Under the pieces are notes generated by a model. It saw nothing but the letters and a program-made list of their open reading frames with translations, ran no database searches and was not told the origin of the DNA. DNA of 9,172 nucleotides from Bacillota bacterium. GTDB taxonomy: Bacteria; Bacillota; Clostridia; Christensenellales; CAG-138. The position numbers and the translations under genes are program-made. The stretch spans positions 1 to 9,172 of the forward strand of contig JAEWWD010000323.1 in assembly GCA_023396535.1 (NCBI GenBank). The letters run 5' to 3'. Of this stretch, positions 1 through 6,248 are shown in pieces. How positions within the stretch are numbered: position 1 is the stretch's first letter; each line of letters starts with the position of its first letter.

Positions 1-27
1 CGGCCGGCGCGGACGAAACATGCGTGA
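1..27 (+). CDS. possible C-terminal tail of an upstream gene (partial)
   Basis: Reading from base 1 gives eight codons (RPARTKHA) and a TGA stop at 25-27. A clear rho-independent terminator follows 22 bases later, as expected just after a plus-strand gene. The other two plus frames stop only inside or beyond that terminator, so this frame is the most plausible. The piece is far too short to identify, and the coding call rests only on its position before the terminator. Confidence 0.25.
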   Translation, partial: RPARTKHA

Positions 28-49
28 CGGCATATTTGCCCCGCATGGC

Positions 50-78
50 AAAAGGATGCAATGACGCATCCTTTTTTT
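50..78 (+). terminator. intrinsic terminator of the upstream unit
   Basis: AAAAGGATGC (50-59) pairs perfectly with GCATCCTTTT (66-75) around the six-base loop AATGAC, and the T run continues to 78. This is a classic intrinsic terminator for plus-strand transcription entering from the left. On the minus strand the hairpin ends in only four T residues, so it could also act weakly on transcripts coming from the flavin reductase side. Confidence 0.8.
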
Positions 79-81
79 ATT

Positions 82-213
82 CACCGACAAAGTCCTTCGG
101 ACTTTGTCGGTGAGGTCTGTCGGTTAGAATGCCGCTCATGGCGGCATTCTCTCACCACCCGAATGGTACATTCGGGTATTCTTCAGGGATTGATGTGCGG
201 CAAATGCCGCACA
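82..213. repeat. array of four consecutive perfect hairpins
   Basis: Four perfect inverted repeats follow one another. Hairpin 1 (82-112) has a 14-bp stem CACCGACAAAGTCC with loop TTC. Hairpin 2 (126-150) has a 10-bp stem AGAATGCCGC with loop TCATG. Hairpin 3 (157-177) has a 9-bp stem ACCCGAATG with loop GTA. Hairpin 4 (194-213) has an 8-bp stem TGTGCGGC with loop AAAT. The spacers are 13, 6 and 16 bases. None is followed by a T run on the plus strand, so they are not ordinary terminators. The stems differ in sequence, so this is not a simple tandem repeat. It may be a palindromic interspersed element of the REP/MITE type or a structured RNA; I cannot decide between them. Confidence 0.75.
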
Positions 214-315
214 ACCGAAATCGCCGAATTTGAATTAAACTGTGAGAGTCACCAATCTACGGTCCTTCTTGCTTGGAAACGTGGTGCCAAAGCGCCCCAT
301 TCTATCGTTTCGTTG
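214..315. other. non-coding stretch after the hairpin array
   Basis: This is the 3' flank of the flavin reductase gene. No convincing gene is present. One imperfect hairpin is visible: GCTTGG at about 270-275 can pair with CCAAAGC at 288-294 with one bulged base. It lacks a T run on either strand. No obvious intrinsic terminator for the minus-strand gene lies here, so that transcript may run into the hairpin array. Confidence 0.5.
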
Positions 316-849
316 TTATTCGTCGGTACGGTATGCGGCGAGTATTTCGCCGAAATAAACGGTATGCGGGTTGCCGTCGTTCCCCTCCTGCTGCTCGGGA
401 TTATAGAACCGCGTACGCAGTTGCTCCGAAAGCTCGCTTAATTGCCCAGCCATCTCCAGCTTAAACACCACGCGGCATTCAAAATGCTGCACGCAGCCTT
501 TTAGCCCGTCTATGCCGCCCGCTCGGGCAGGCAATGTCGAAAGCCCAAGCGACTCAAGTTTATTGACGTCCCGTCCCGATTTCGTACCGCAGAACCCAAG
601 CTCCTTTTTCATAGCATCGGGAAGTGGAACGGATACGGTAAACACGCCGTCGCGCTCAACCAGAACGTGCGAATACCGACTCTGCCGCACCAGCACGGTG
701 CAGATGGGAGTCCCCCATACGCGCCCCCACTGCCCCCAGCCAATCGTCATGGGATTCTTTTCTTCCCTTCCCGTCATCAGGAATGCGCCTTGCGCAAGCT
801 GCTCCGCAGCTTCAGGAACCAGCGCTTCAAAAGATATTGTGCTTTGCAT
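316..849 (-). CDS. flavin reductase-like (FMN-binding, flavoredoxin-type) protein
   Basis: This 177-residue protein resembles the flavin reductase-like domain family, small cytoplasmic split-barrel proteins that bind FMN and either reduce free flavin or pass electrons. The pattern MTIGWGQWGRVWGTP (residues 34-48) followed by VRQSRYS (54-60) matches the part of the fold that cradles the flavin phosphate. FCGTKSGRDVNKL (86-98) is the second conserved family block. The length is normal for a single-domain member and no signal peptide is present. The ATG at 849 follows AAGGAGG by nine bases, which fixes the start. A TATTAT sequence at 872-877 (minus strand) could be a -10 box but has no good -35, so the gene may also be read from the protease upstream, 89 bases away. 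The electron donor and substrate cannot be told from sequence. Confidence 0.88.
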   Translation of the reverse strand: MQSTISFEALVPEAAEQLAQGAFLMTGREEKNPMTIGWGQWGRVWGTPICTVLVRQSRYSHVLVERDGVFTVSVPLPDAMKKELGFCGTKSGRDVNKLESLGLSTLPARAGGIDGLKGCVQHFECRVVFKLEMAGQLSELSEQLRTRFYNPEQQEGNDGNPHTVYFGEILAAYRTDE

Positions 850-907
850 TCGTGTATCCTCCTTAAACCGTATAATACTGCGGCCTAACCGCTCTAAGGT
901 ATTGATG

Positions 908-940
908 AAACGCCGCTTTCGTTACGTAAAGCAGGCGCTT
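908..940 (-). terminator. possible weak terminator or hairpin after the protease gene
   Basis: On the minus strand AAGCGCC-T-GCTTT pairs with AAAGCGGCGTTT around the loop ACGTAACG, giving about twelve pairs with one bulged T and one G-T pair. The hairpin begins inside the protease stop codon. Only three T residues follow, so termination is probably partial. It may instead stabilise the protease message end or reduce read-through into the flavin reductase gene. Confidence 0.4.
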
Positions 941-2177
941 ACCTTTGTGCCTGATCCCGGACCTTGTCGACTGCCGCAAGAAGCTGCGCATCGTCCGAAT
1001 CACTGATGTCGTCGACGAGATTTAGGTTTTCAAGCCGTATTCTGTCCTGCACGCTTTTATCAAGCTCCACCGAAATATCCGGCTCTATACCCACGCCGTC
1101 CACATTTCTGCCGCTGGGCGTATAGTAAGCCGCCGTCGTCAGTTTGATCCACCCTCCGTTGGGTTTAAGCTGCATGGTGGTCTGCACAACGCCCTTGCCA
1201 TATGTTTTTTCACCGACGATCACGCCGCTGTCGCTGTCCTGCACAGCCCCCGCCAATATTTCACTGGCCGACGCGGAGTTTCCGTTGACAATCACCGCAA
1301 GCGGCACGCGAACACTTTTCGTGTCTGACCGATAGACATCTTCCGTCTCTCCCCCTCCGCGCACGGTCACGATAACGCCTTCGCCGAGCAATGCGTCAGC
1401 GATTTCGGTCACCTGTGCAAGCTCCCCGCCGGGATTATCCCTAAGGTCAATTACAAGGCTGCGCATGCCGCGGTCTGTCAAATCCCTGAGCGCCTCCTTG
1501 AATTCCTCGGCCGCTGTGCCGGTAAACTTATCGATACGAATATATCCAGTCCGCTGCTCCAGCAACCTGTAGCTGACCCTGTGGGTAACGCCTGCCCCGC
1601 GCGTAACGGGAAGCGTTTGCTCCTTTCCGCCGCGCAGCAAGGTTACCTGCAATGTGGTGCCGTCCTTTCCGGAGAAAAGCGCCTCCACTTCCTCCATCGT
1701 CAGGCCCTTAAGCGCAGTGCCGTCCACACTGAGCAGCACATCCCCTACCTTCAGCCCGGCCTCCTCAGCGGGGCTGTCGTCATATACCTTGAGCACGGGC
1801 ACACCCTGCCCCTCCGGCTGTCCCACCAGAGCGCCAATACCATGGTATGCCCCATCCAGCTGCTCCAGATACTTGACATATTCCTGTTCGGTATAATACC
1901 TCGCATAAGGATCGCCTATGCTTTGCATAGCGCCTCTAAGCGCGCCGTCGATCATCTGCCCGTCCGATACCGGTTTCCCATAATGTTCGTTTTCAACGGC
2001 GCTCATCAGTTCCATAAGGGGTGTAAGCTCGTTCATGGATTTGTACTCGCCGCTATCGAGCATGACGCGATCCCCCCGCCGCAAGTTCATAATCGTCACC
2101 GTTGCAGCGACACTGAGGAGTGCGGTAATGAATATGGCCGTGAAAAAATACAGAACCGTTCTGAGCCTGGGCTTCAT
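939..2177 (-). CDS. S41 family C-terminal processing peptidase (CtpA-like)
   Basis: This is a 412-residue membrane-anchored serine protease of the tail-specific (Prc/Ctp) family, which trims or degrades exported proteins. An uncleaved signal anchor spans about residues 8-30. A helical S41 N-terminal segment follows (SIGDPYARYYTEQEY, 86-100). The PDZ domain covers about 112-195 and includes DDSPAEEAGLKVGDVLLSVDG. The peptidase core runs from about 200 to 370. The Ser-Lys-Gln catalytic set is visible: S303 in NGNSASASEI and K328 and Q332 in KTYGKGVVQ, with the family's 25- and 4-residue spacings. The length is normal for Firmicute CtpA/CtpB. The ATG at 2177 follows GGAGGTGA by five or six bases. 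A strong promoter lies just upstream. Substrates are unknown; CtpB homologues act in sporulation signalling, but this copy could equally be a general envelope protease. Confidence 0.95.
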   Translation of the reverse strand: MKPRLRTVLYFFTAIFITALLSVAATVTIMNLRRGDRVMLDSGEYKSMNELTPLMELMSAVENEHYGKPVSDGQMIDGALRGAMQSIGDPYARYYTEQEYVKYLEQLDGAYHGIGALVGQPEGQGVPVLKVYDDSPAEEAGLKVGDVLLSVDGTALKGLTMEEVEALFSGKDGTTLQVTLLRGGKEQTLPVTRGAGVTHRVSYRLLEQRTGYIRIDKFTGTAAEEFKEALRDLTDRGMRSLVIDLRDNPGGELAQVTEIADALLGEGVIVTVRGGGETEDVYRSDTKSVRVPLAVIVNGNSASASEILAGAVQDSDSGVIVGEKTYGKGVVQTTMQLKPNGGWIKLTTAAYYTPSGRNVDGVGIEPDISVELDKSVQDRIRLENLNLVDDISDSDDAQLLAAVDKVRDQAQR

Positions 2178-2240
2178 GCGTCACCTCCGGCTATTCTGGG
2201 AGACTTTGTTTGCCTGAATATCCAGCATCAGCATATGCAG

Positions 2241-2269
2241 ATTGTACCAGCTTTAGGCCAACGCGTCAA
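2241..2269 (-). promoter_or_regulatory. house-keeping (sigma-A type) promoter for the S41 protease
   Basis: On the minus strand TTGACG (2269-2264) and TACAAT (2246-2241) are separated by exactly 17 bases, each one base from consensus. Transcription should begin near 2233, leaving an untranslated leader of roughly 55 bases before the protease start. No riboswitch-like structure is apparent in that leader. Confidence 0.75.
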
Positions 2270-2322
2270 ACCAGCGTCTTGTATGCCGATCCTCACCGAT
2301 AATGGAATTCGATAATACCATG

Positions 2323-2352
2323 TTGACGCGCCGCGCACGCCAACGTTAGAAT
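2323..2352 (+). promoter_or_regulatory. house-keeping promoter for the MFS transporter
   Basis: TTGACG (2323-2328) and TAGAAT (2347-2352) are separated by 18 bases. The expected start site is near 2359, about 30 bases before the transporter ATG. Its -35 region, with the following CG, is the mirror image of the one in the divergent protease promoter (CGCGTCAA at 2262-2269 against TTGACGCG at 2323-2330). Confidence 0.65.
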
Positions 2353-2389
2353 AAACCATCTAATTATATATCAGCAAAGTGAGGGACTT

Positions 2390-3577
2390 ATGACGCGAAA
2401 ACGGACTTTGCAGCTCATCTATGGCATATTTGTGTTGTTGTTTCTCGGCTTAATCTACGCGTGGTCCGTATTTGTAACCCCGCTGGAACAGGAATTCGGC
2501 TGGGTACGCTCTCAGACTTCACTGGTGTTCACATTCTCCATGAGCAGCTTCTGTATAGGCGGCTTTATCAGCGGATTATTGCTCAAAAAGCGCTCGGCGC
2601 GTTTTGTATTCCGCATAGCCGCAATATGTATGCTGACGGGCTTCTTTCTCGCCTCTCGCACACAAAGCCTGTGGCATATATTTCTCAGCTACGGCGTGCT
2701 GTGTTCCCTTGGCGTGGGGTTCGGGTACAACGCCACCGTGGGTACGGCGGCAAAATGGTACCCCGAAAAACCCGGCTTTTGCTCCGGGCTGCTGCTGACC
2801 GGCTTTGGGCTTGGCGCGCTTCTATTGGGTACCGGCGCGTCGTTTTTGATTACCCGTAACGGCTGGCGCGCGACGTTCCTGCTGTTTTCCCTGTTGTTTT
2901 CGCTTGTGCTATTTGCCGGTTCTCTGCTGCTTCGCGCCCCCGCGTCCACGGAGGCGGAGACGCTGCCGGCGAGGCCGCAAAGCGCACAGAACGCGCAAGG
3001 ATATACGCCGCGAGAAATGCTGCGAAGACACTCGTTCTGGTTTTTATTTTCATGGGCGCTGCTGTTGAGCGCAGTGGGGTTTTCCATAATAGGGCAAGCC
3101 GTGCCGTTCGCCGTGGAAACCGGCGCCCCCGCCGCCATTGCAACGATGGCGTCCGGGATGATATCCGTTTGCAACGGGCTGAGCCGGCTTGCGTTTGGCG
3201 GCCTGTTCGACAAGCTTGGCCGCAAAACGGCCATGCTACTGGATACCGCGGTCCTGGCCGTTTCCATTCCGATACTATATGCTGCGTCCCTTATCAATAG
3301 CGTGCCTCTTGTGGTCACAGGATTCCTGTTGCTTGGCGCCGGTTACGGCGGCGTACCCGCGCTGGTCGCGTCATCCACAAACCATATGTACGGCGTTCGA
3401 CATTACGCGCTTAATTATGGAGTGGCTACGCTGAATATACTGCCTGCCTCTCTATTGGGGCCCATCCTAGCAGGAAGCATACGCACACTATACGGCTCCT
3501 ATACCCCGCTGTTCCCCGTACTGCTCGCGTTGTGCCTGCCGGCCGCAGTATTTTCTGCCGGCATAAAGCGGGCCTGA
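2390..3577 (+). CDS. MFS transporter, OFA (oxalate/formate antiporter-like) type
   Basis: This is a 395-residue integral membrane carrier of the major facilitator superfamily with about twelve hydrophobic segments. The N-terminus YAWSVFVTPLEQEFGWVRSQ (residues 23-42) and the block GFGYNATVGTAAKWYPEKPG (110-129) are typical of the OFA and monocarboxylate-transporter-like group. The usual central hydrophilic loop lies at about 182-212. The MFS loop motif appears in the second half as GGLFDKLGRKTAM (270-282). Substrates of such carriers are small organic anions; this one cannot be assigned. The ATG at 2390 follows a modest GAGGG site (2381-2385) with a short four-base gap. It has its own promoter and no clear terminator: the 78 bases after the stop hold only a weak GACATG/CATGTC inverted repeat. 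Assignment to the family is firm, substrate is not. Confidence 0.92.
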   Translation: MTRKRTLQLIYGIFVLLFLGLIYAWSVFVTPLEQEFGWVRSQTSLVFTFSMSSFCIGGFISGLLLKKRSARFVFRIAAICMLTGFFLASRTQSLWHIFLSYGVLCSLGVGFGYNATVGTAAKWYPEKPGFCSGLLLTGFGLGALLLGTGASFLITRNGWRATFLLFSLLFSLVLFAGSLLLRAPASTEAETLPARPQSAQNAQGYTPREMLRRHSFWFLFSWALLLSAVGFSIIGQAVPFAVETGAPAAIATMASGMISVCNGLSRLAFGGLFDKLGRKTAMLLDTAVLAVSIPILYAASLINSVPLVVTGFLLLGAGYGGVPALVASSTNHMYGVRHYALNYGVATLNILPASLLGPILAGSIRTLYGSYTPLFPVLLALCLPAAVFSAGIKRA

Positions 3578-3611
3578 CATGATCTATTGTTTACTTACGG
3601 CATGTCCACCA

Positions 3612-3640
3612 CTCATTTTCCGCCAGGCTTCGCATAGAAT
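3612..3640 (+). promoter_or_regulatory. candidate sigma-E-like sporulation promoter
   Basis: TCATTTT at 3613-3619, then 13 bases, then CATAGAAT at 3633-3640 resembles the B. subtilis mother-cell sigma-E consensus (roughly KMATATT, about 13-15 bases, CATACAHT), matching 13 of 15 specified bases. No good sigma-A -35 stands 16-18 bases before the TAGAAT inside it. The gene it would drive has a SpoIID-like domain, and spoIID itself is sigma-E controlled in B. subtilis. Short matches like this arise by chance, so it remains a candidate. Confidence 0.4.
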
Positions 3641-3676
3641 AGGGCATCAGTCTCTATGCAGGAGGATGGTACACCC

Positions 3677-5290
3677 ATGCCACAGGGAACGATCGTCGTA
3701 GAAGTCAAGCGGGCCGATCGTCCGCTCCCCATCGCAAACGCGCAGGTTACCGTTACCTCACAGGAAACGGAGGAATCCTCCTCGCTCGTCACGGATTCAA
3801 GCGGCCGTACGCCCGCGCTGACGGTACCCGCCCCTCCGGTAGAAGCAAGCCTCAGGCCGGACAGCGCGCAGCCGCCCTTTTCGCGCTATAACGTTTCCGT
3901 CAGCGCAACGGGCTATACGCCCGTGCGCGTGGTGGGCGTGCAGGTGTTTCCCAACATCGAATCCATCGTTCCGGTACGCATGGAGGAAGCAGGCGCCGCT
4001 TCCATCACCGTGTTCGCGCCCCGCGCGATCACCGCCCTGCTGCAGCCTGAGCCCGAGGAAACCGTAATCGAGATACCCGAACCCGCCGTACTGGAAACCA
4101 CTCCGCGCAATCCGGTAGGCCCGCCTGATTCCGACACACAGGCGTTTTATCCGTTTCAAGTCCCTGCCACGGACCCTGTATTAATGGAATTCGCCGTACC
4201 CGCCTTGCAGCAGGACACGCGCGTACCGCGGATCGTCTATATTCCGGAGGCGGTCACCGTACACTTGGGCACACCGGATTCCAACGCAAGGAATGTGACC
4301 GTATCCTTCACGGACTACATTAAAAACGTAGCCAGCAGCGAAATCTTCCCCACGTGGCCGGAGGACGCGCTCCGCGCCAATATCCACGCACAGGTGGGCT
4401 TCGTGCTCAACAGGGTATTTACCGAATGGTACCCGAGCCGCGGCTATAACTTTAATATCACAAACACCACATCTTATGATCAGGCGTTCGTGGAAGGACG
4501 AAACATATACGGCAACATCAGCGAGCTGGTGGATGAGATATTCAACGAATATCCCCGCCGCGAGGGCCGGCTTCAACCGCTGTTTGCATCATATTGCAAC
4601 GGCAGCACAACTACCTGCAACGGGCTGTCCCAATGGGGCACCGTGACGCTGGCAGATCGCGGGTATACGCCGCTTGAAATGCTGCAGCATTATTACGGCG
4701 ACGACGTGGAGCTCGTGGAAACCGACAATATTCGCGGCATCGTGGCCTCTTACCCCGGTTATCTGCTGCGGCGCGGCAGCCAGGGCGAATATGTGCGCGC
4801 CATTCAGAGGCAGTTGTTGCGCATCCGGCAGGATTACCCCGCCATTCCCTCCATATCCAGCTCCACCGGGTATTTCGGCCCCGAAACGGAGGCCGCCGTA
4901 CGCGCGTTCCAAAGAATATTCAACCTCACGCAGGACGGCATCGTCGGCCCCGCGACATGGTACGCAATCTCACGGGTCTACACAAGCGTGACGGGCCTGA
5001 GCGAAATAGAAGGCGAGGGCTTACCGCTCCCCGACGCCGTGGTCCCCTATCCGGGCCGTTTGCTGCGCCAGGGGTCGCGCGGAGACGCCGTGCGTACGCT
5101 GCAGCGATATCTCAACGACCTTGCGTCCGCCTATGGGGCGCTGCTGCCCGTGAGCGCGGATGGCATATTCGGCCCGCAGACGCGCAACGCCGTGCTCGCC
5201 TTCCAGGGGCTGTTCGACCTGGCGGCGGACGGTATCGTCGGTCCCGCTACATGGAACCGTCTCATGCAGGTATGGGATGCGGCGTATTGA
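3677..5290 (+). CDS. leaderless SpoIID-like protein with two peptidoglycan-binding domains
   Basis: This 537-residue protein has several parts. Residues 1-105 look like a beta-sandwich of the carboxypeptidase-regulatory or Cna-B type (IANAQVTVTS, TDSSGRTPALTV, YNVSVSATGYTPVRV). A Pro/Glu-rich linker follows, to about 185. Residues 207-343 match SpoIID/LytB at both ends: FTDYIKNVASSEIFPTWPED, where E222 aligns with the proposed catalytic Glu, and GLSQWGTVTLADRGYTPLEM followed by LQHYYG. The middle of the domain is much shorter than in SpoIID and holds C308 and C314. Two PG_binding_1 repeats end the protein (about 357-435 and 457-535), each with GxFGPxTxxAVxAFQ and DGIVGPATW. No signal peptide or membrane segment is present. 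I chose the ATG at 3677 because AGGAGG (3660-3665) precedes it by 11 bases; an in-frame ATG at 3656 would put that site inside the gene. Role inferred: binding or cleaving peptidoglycan, perhaps in spores. Confidence 0.82.
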   Translation: MPQGTIVVEVKRADRPLPIANAQVTVTSQETEESSSLVTDSSGRTPALTVPAPPVEASLRPDSAQPPFSRYNVSVSATGYTPVRVVGVQVFPNIESIVPVRMEEAGAASITVFAPRAITALLQPEPEETVIEIPEPAVLETTPRNPVGPPDSDTQAFYPFQVPATDPVLMEFAVPALQQDTRVPRIVYIPEAVTVHLGTPDSNARNVTVSFTDYIKNVASSEIFPTWPEDALRANIHAQVGFVLNRVFTEWYPSRGYNFNITNTTSYDQAFVEGRNIYGNISELVDEIFNEYPRREGRLQPLFASYCNGSTTTCNGLSQWGTVTLADRGYTPLEMLQHYYGDDVELVETDNIRGIVASYPGYLLRRGSQGEYVRAIQRQLLRIRQDYPAIPSISSSTGYFGPETEAAVRAFQRIFNLTQDGIVGPATWYAISRVYTSVTGLSEIEGEGLPLPDAVVPYPGRLLRQGSRGDAVRTLQRYLNDLASAYGALLPVSADGIFGPQTRNAVLAFQGLFDLAADGIVGPATWNRLMQVWDAAY

Positions 5291-5373
5291 AGCCGAGCAG
5301 GCAGTAAAGCCGCATCCCCAGGCATAAGAAAACGGCCGTCCGAATGTCTTGTTCTGACCGGCCGCATCCCATA
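5271..5373. repeat. 13-bp inverted repeat spanning the gene end, with a third partial copy
   Basis: TATGGGATGCGGC (5271-5283, in the last codons of the SpoIID-like gene) is the exact reverse complement of GCCGCATCCCATA (5361-5373). A second copy of the right arm's first ten bases, GCCGCATCCC, lies at 5309-5318. The left arm can therefore pair with either, giving alternative 10-bp and 13-bp stems. The function is unknown; no T run directly follows either stem. Confidence 0.6.
5329..5364 (-). terminator. possible terminator of the amidase gene
   Basis: On the minus strand CGGCCGGTC and GACGGCCG can form a stem of about eight pairs with one bulged G, followed by TTTTCTT. It lies about 70 bases past the amidase stop and is orientated correctly for it. 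The loop is rather long (about 17 bases), so confidence is moderate. Confidence 0.45.
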
Positions 5374-5392
5374 TTCATAATCCTGCCCGCCA

Positions 5393-5414
5393 CCCCCGCC
5401 AAGGGGGCTTTTTT
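5393..5414 (+). terminator. intrinsic terminator of the SpoIID-like gene
   Basis: CCCCC (5393-5397), loop GCCAA, GGGGG (5403-5407), C, then six T residues (5409-5414). The stem is only five pairs but all G-C, and the T run is on the plus strand, so it fits termination of the SpoIID-like gene before the convergent amidase coding region. Confidence 0.65.
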
Positions 5415-5432
5415 CATGCACGCAAAAGAATA

Positions 5433-6167
5433 TCAGCGCACATAGGCCTTGTTCGCAAAGCCGTACTGATTCCCATACTCAACAGCGTACCATTCGCCAA
5501 TCTCGCCGAGTATCGTCAACTGATCCCCGTTGCGCGCGCTTGCGATGACTCTTGATTCCCTGCTCGGACCGCTGCGGATGTTGAGCGTGCCGCTTGAAAC
5601 GGCCACCGTACCTGTTCGAGGCGCAGCCGGCCATACAAAGGGAATGTTGAAGAACTCCGTCAGCGAAAGGGCGATGCTGCGGGCGATGGCGTCCATATTG
5701 TCCACAATCCAGTTTGCGTCCTCTTCGTTATCATGGTACGCGAGCTCAATAAATACCGAGGGCGCCCTCGTTTGCCGTACTTCGCCGATGCTGGTGGTCG
5801 GAATCGCGCGAACAAGGTTCGGATCAGGATAAATATCCTTAAAATTATCCGCAACGATGTTGGCAGCGCGCTGGCCCCTTTGGCTATTGGGGGAATAATA
5901 CACATCCACCCCGCGTACCTGGCCATAACGCCCTTCCGGCGCGGCATTGGAGTGCAGCGCAAGATGCAGGTCGAAATCTTCCGCGTTGGAAGCCCGTATG
6001 GAAGAAGCCGCCGTCATTTCAGGAGTATTGCGTACGAACTGAATGCCGCTTGCGCGCAAGTACGGCTCCAGTGCATCCGCAAGAAGATTCATATGATACT
6101 CCTCGCTACCGCCAGTAACATATTCGTTAGATTCTTGCGTGGAAGGGCTCAGAAAAATTCTTGGCAC
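5433..6167 (-). CDS. N-acetylmuramoyl-L-alanine amidase (Amidase_3) with C-terminal SH3 domain
   Basis: This enzyme of 244 residues should cut the bond between muramic acid and L-alanine in peptidoglycan. Residues 3-175 form an Amidase_3 domain: SPSTQESN (7-14), GGSEEYHMN (19-27), LHLALHSNA (67-75, with zinc-ligand candidate H72) and APSVFIELAYHDN (135-147, with E141 as likely catalytic Glu). The usual first zinc-ligand His of the family is a Gln here (Q11), a feature I recall from a clostridial and phage-endolysin subgroup. An SH3b domain follows (186-244: GTLNIRSGPSRESRVI, WYAVEYGNQYGFANKAYVR). The start is the GTG at 6165-6167, placed eight bases after GGAGG; an in-frame ATG at 6242 would add 25 residues of unconvincing sequence. 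There is no signal peptide, as in mother-cell-lysis amidases such as CwlC and in phage lysins. The flanking genes do not look phage-derived. Confidence 0.9.
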   Translation of the reverse strand: MPRIFLSPSTQESNEYVTGGSEEYHMNLLADALEPYLRASGIQFVRNTPEMTAASSIRASNAEDFDLHLALHSNAAPEGRYGQVRGVDVYYSPNSQRGQRAANIVADNFKDIYPDPNLVRAIPTTSIGEVRQTRAPSVFIELAYHDNEEDANWIVDNMDAIARSIALSLTEFFNIPFVWPAAPRTGTVAVSSGTLNIRSGPSRESRVIASARNGDQLTILGEIGEWYAVEYGNQYGFANKAYVR

Positions 6168-6221
6168 AGCGCACACCTCCGTTGGAATTGCGGCACGGCG
6201 AAAAAACCACCGCCCTGCTTC

Positions 6222-6248
6222 ACTATATGCGGCGTAAACCAATTATGC
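6222..6248 (-). promoter_or_regulatory. candidate sigma-E-like promoter of the amidase
   Basis: On the minus strand GCATAAT (6248-6242), 12 bases, CATATAGT (6229-6222) matches 12 of 15 positions of the B. subtilis sigma-E consensus as I recall it, with a spacer at or just under the short limit. It lies about 55 bases before the GTG start. I found no better sigma-A pair in this 134-base divergent region on either strand, so the DUF421 promoter remains unlocated. Confidence 0.3.

Noticed and set aside
82..213. CRISPR array
   Set aside because: The hairpins differ in sequence from one another and the spacers are 6-16 bases, so there is no direct repeat of constant sequence.
61..441. 126-codon plus-strand open frame
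   Set aside because: It begins inside the terminator hairpin, runs through all four hairpins and then antisense to the flavin reductase end. It has no ribosome site and resembles no protein I know.
871..876. Plus-strand TATAAT
   Set aside because: No -35 at proper distance and no plus-strand gene follows; it is probably a by-product of the AT-rich leader of the minus-strand gene.
512..1006. 164-codon plus-strand open frame
   Set aside because: Antisense to the well-supported flavin reductase gene and the protease end, with no ribosome site and shadow-like composition.
1581..2315. 244-codon plus-strand open frame
   Set aside because: Antisense to the S41 protease, whose domains and catalytic residues are intact; a product of GC-rich codon use.
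2689..3318. 209-codon minus-strand open frame
   Set aside because: Antisense to the MFS transporter and low-complexity Ser/Ala/Pro-rich, typical of a shadow frame.
3656..3676. Upstream ATG start for the SpoIID-like protein
   Set aside because: Its would-be ribosome site is poor, and the clear AGGAGG lies after it, pointing to the ATG at 3677.
6168..6242. Longer N-terminus (25 residues) for the amidase
   Set aside because: The GGAGG site at about 6176-6180 points to the GTG at 6167, and the extra residues are neither a signal peptide nor conserved-looking.
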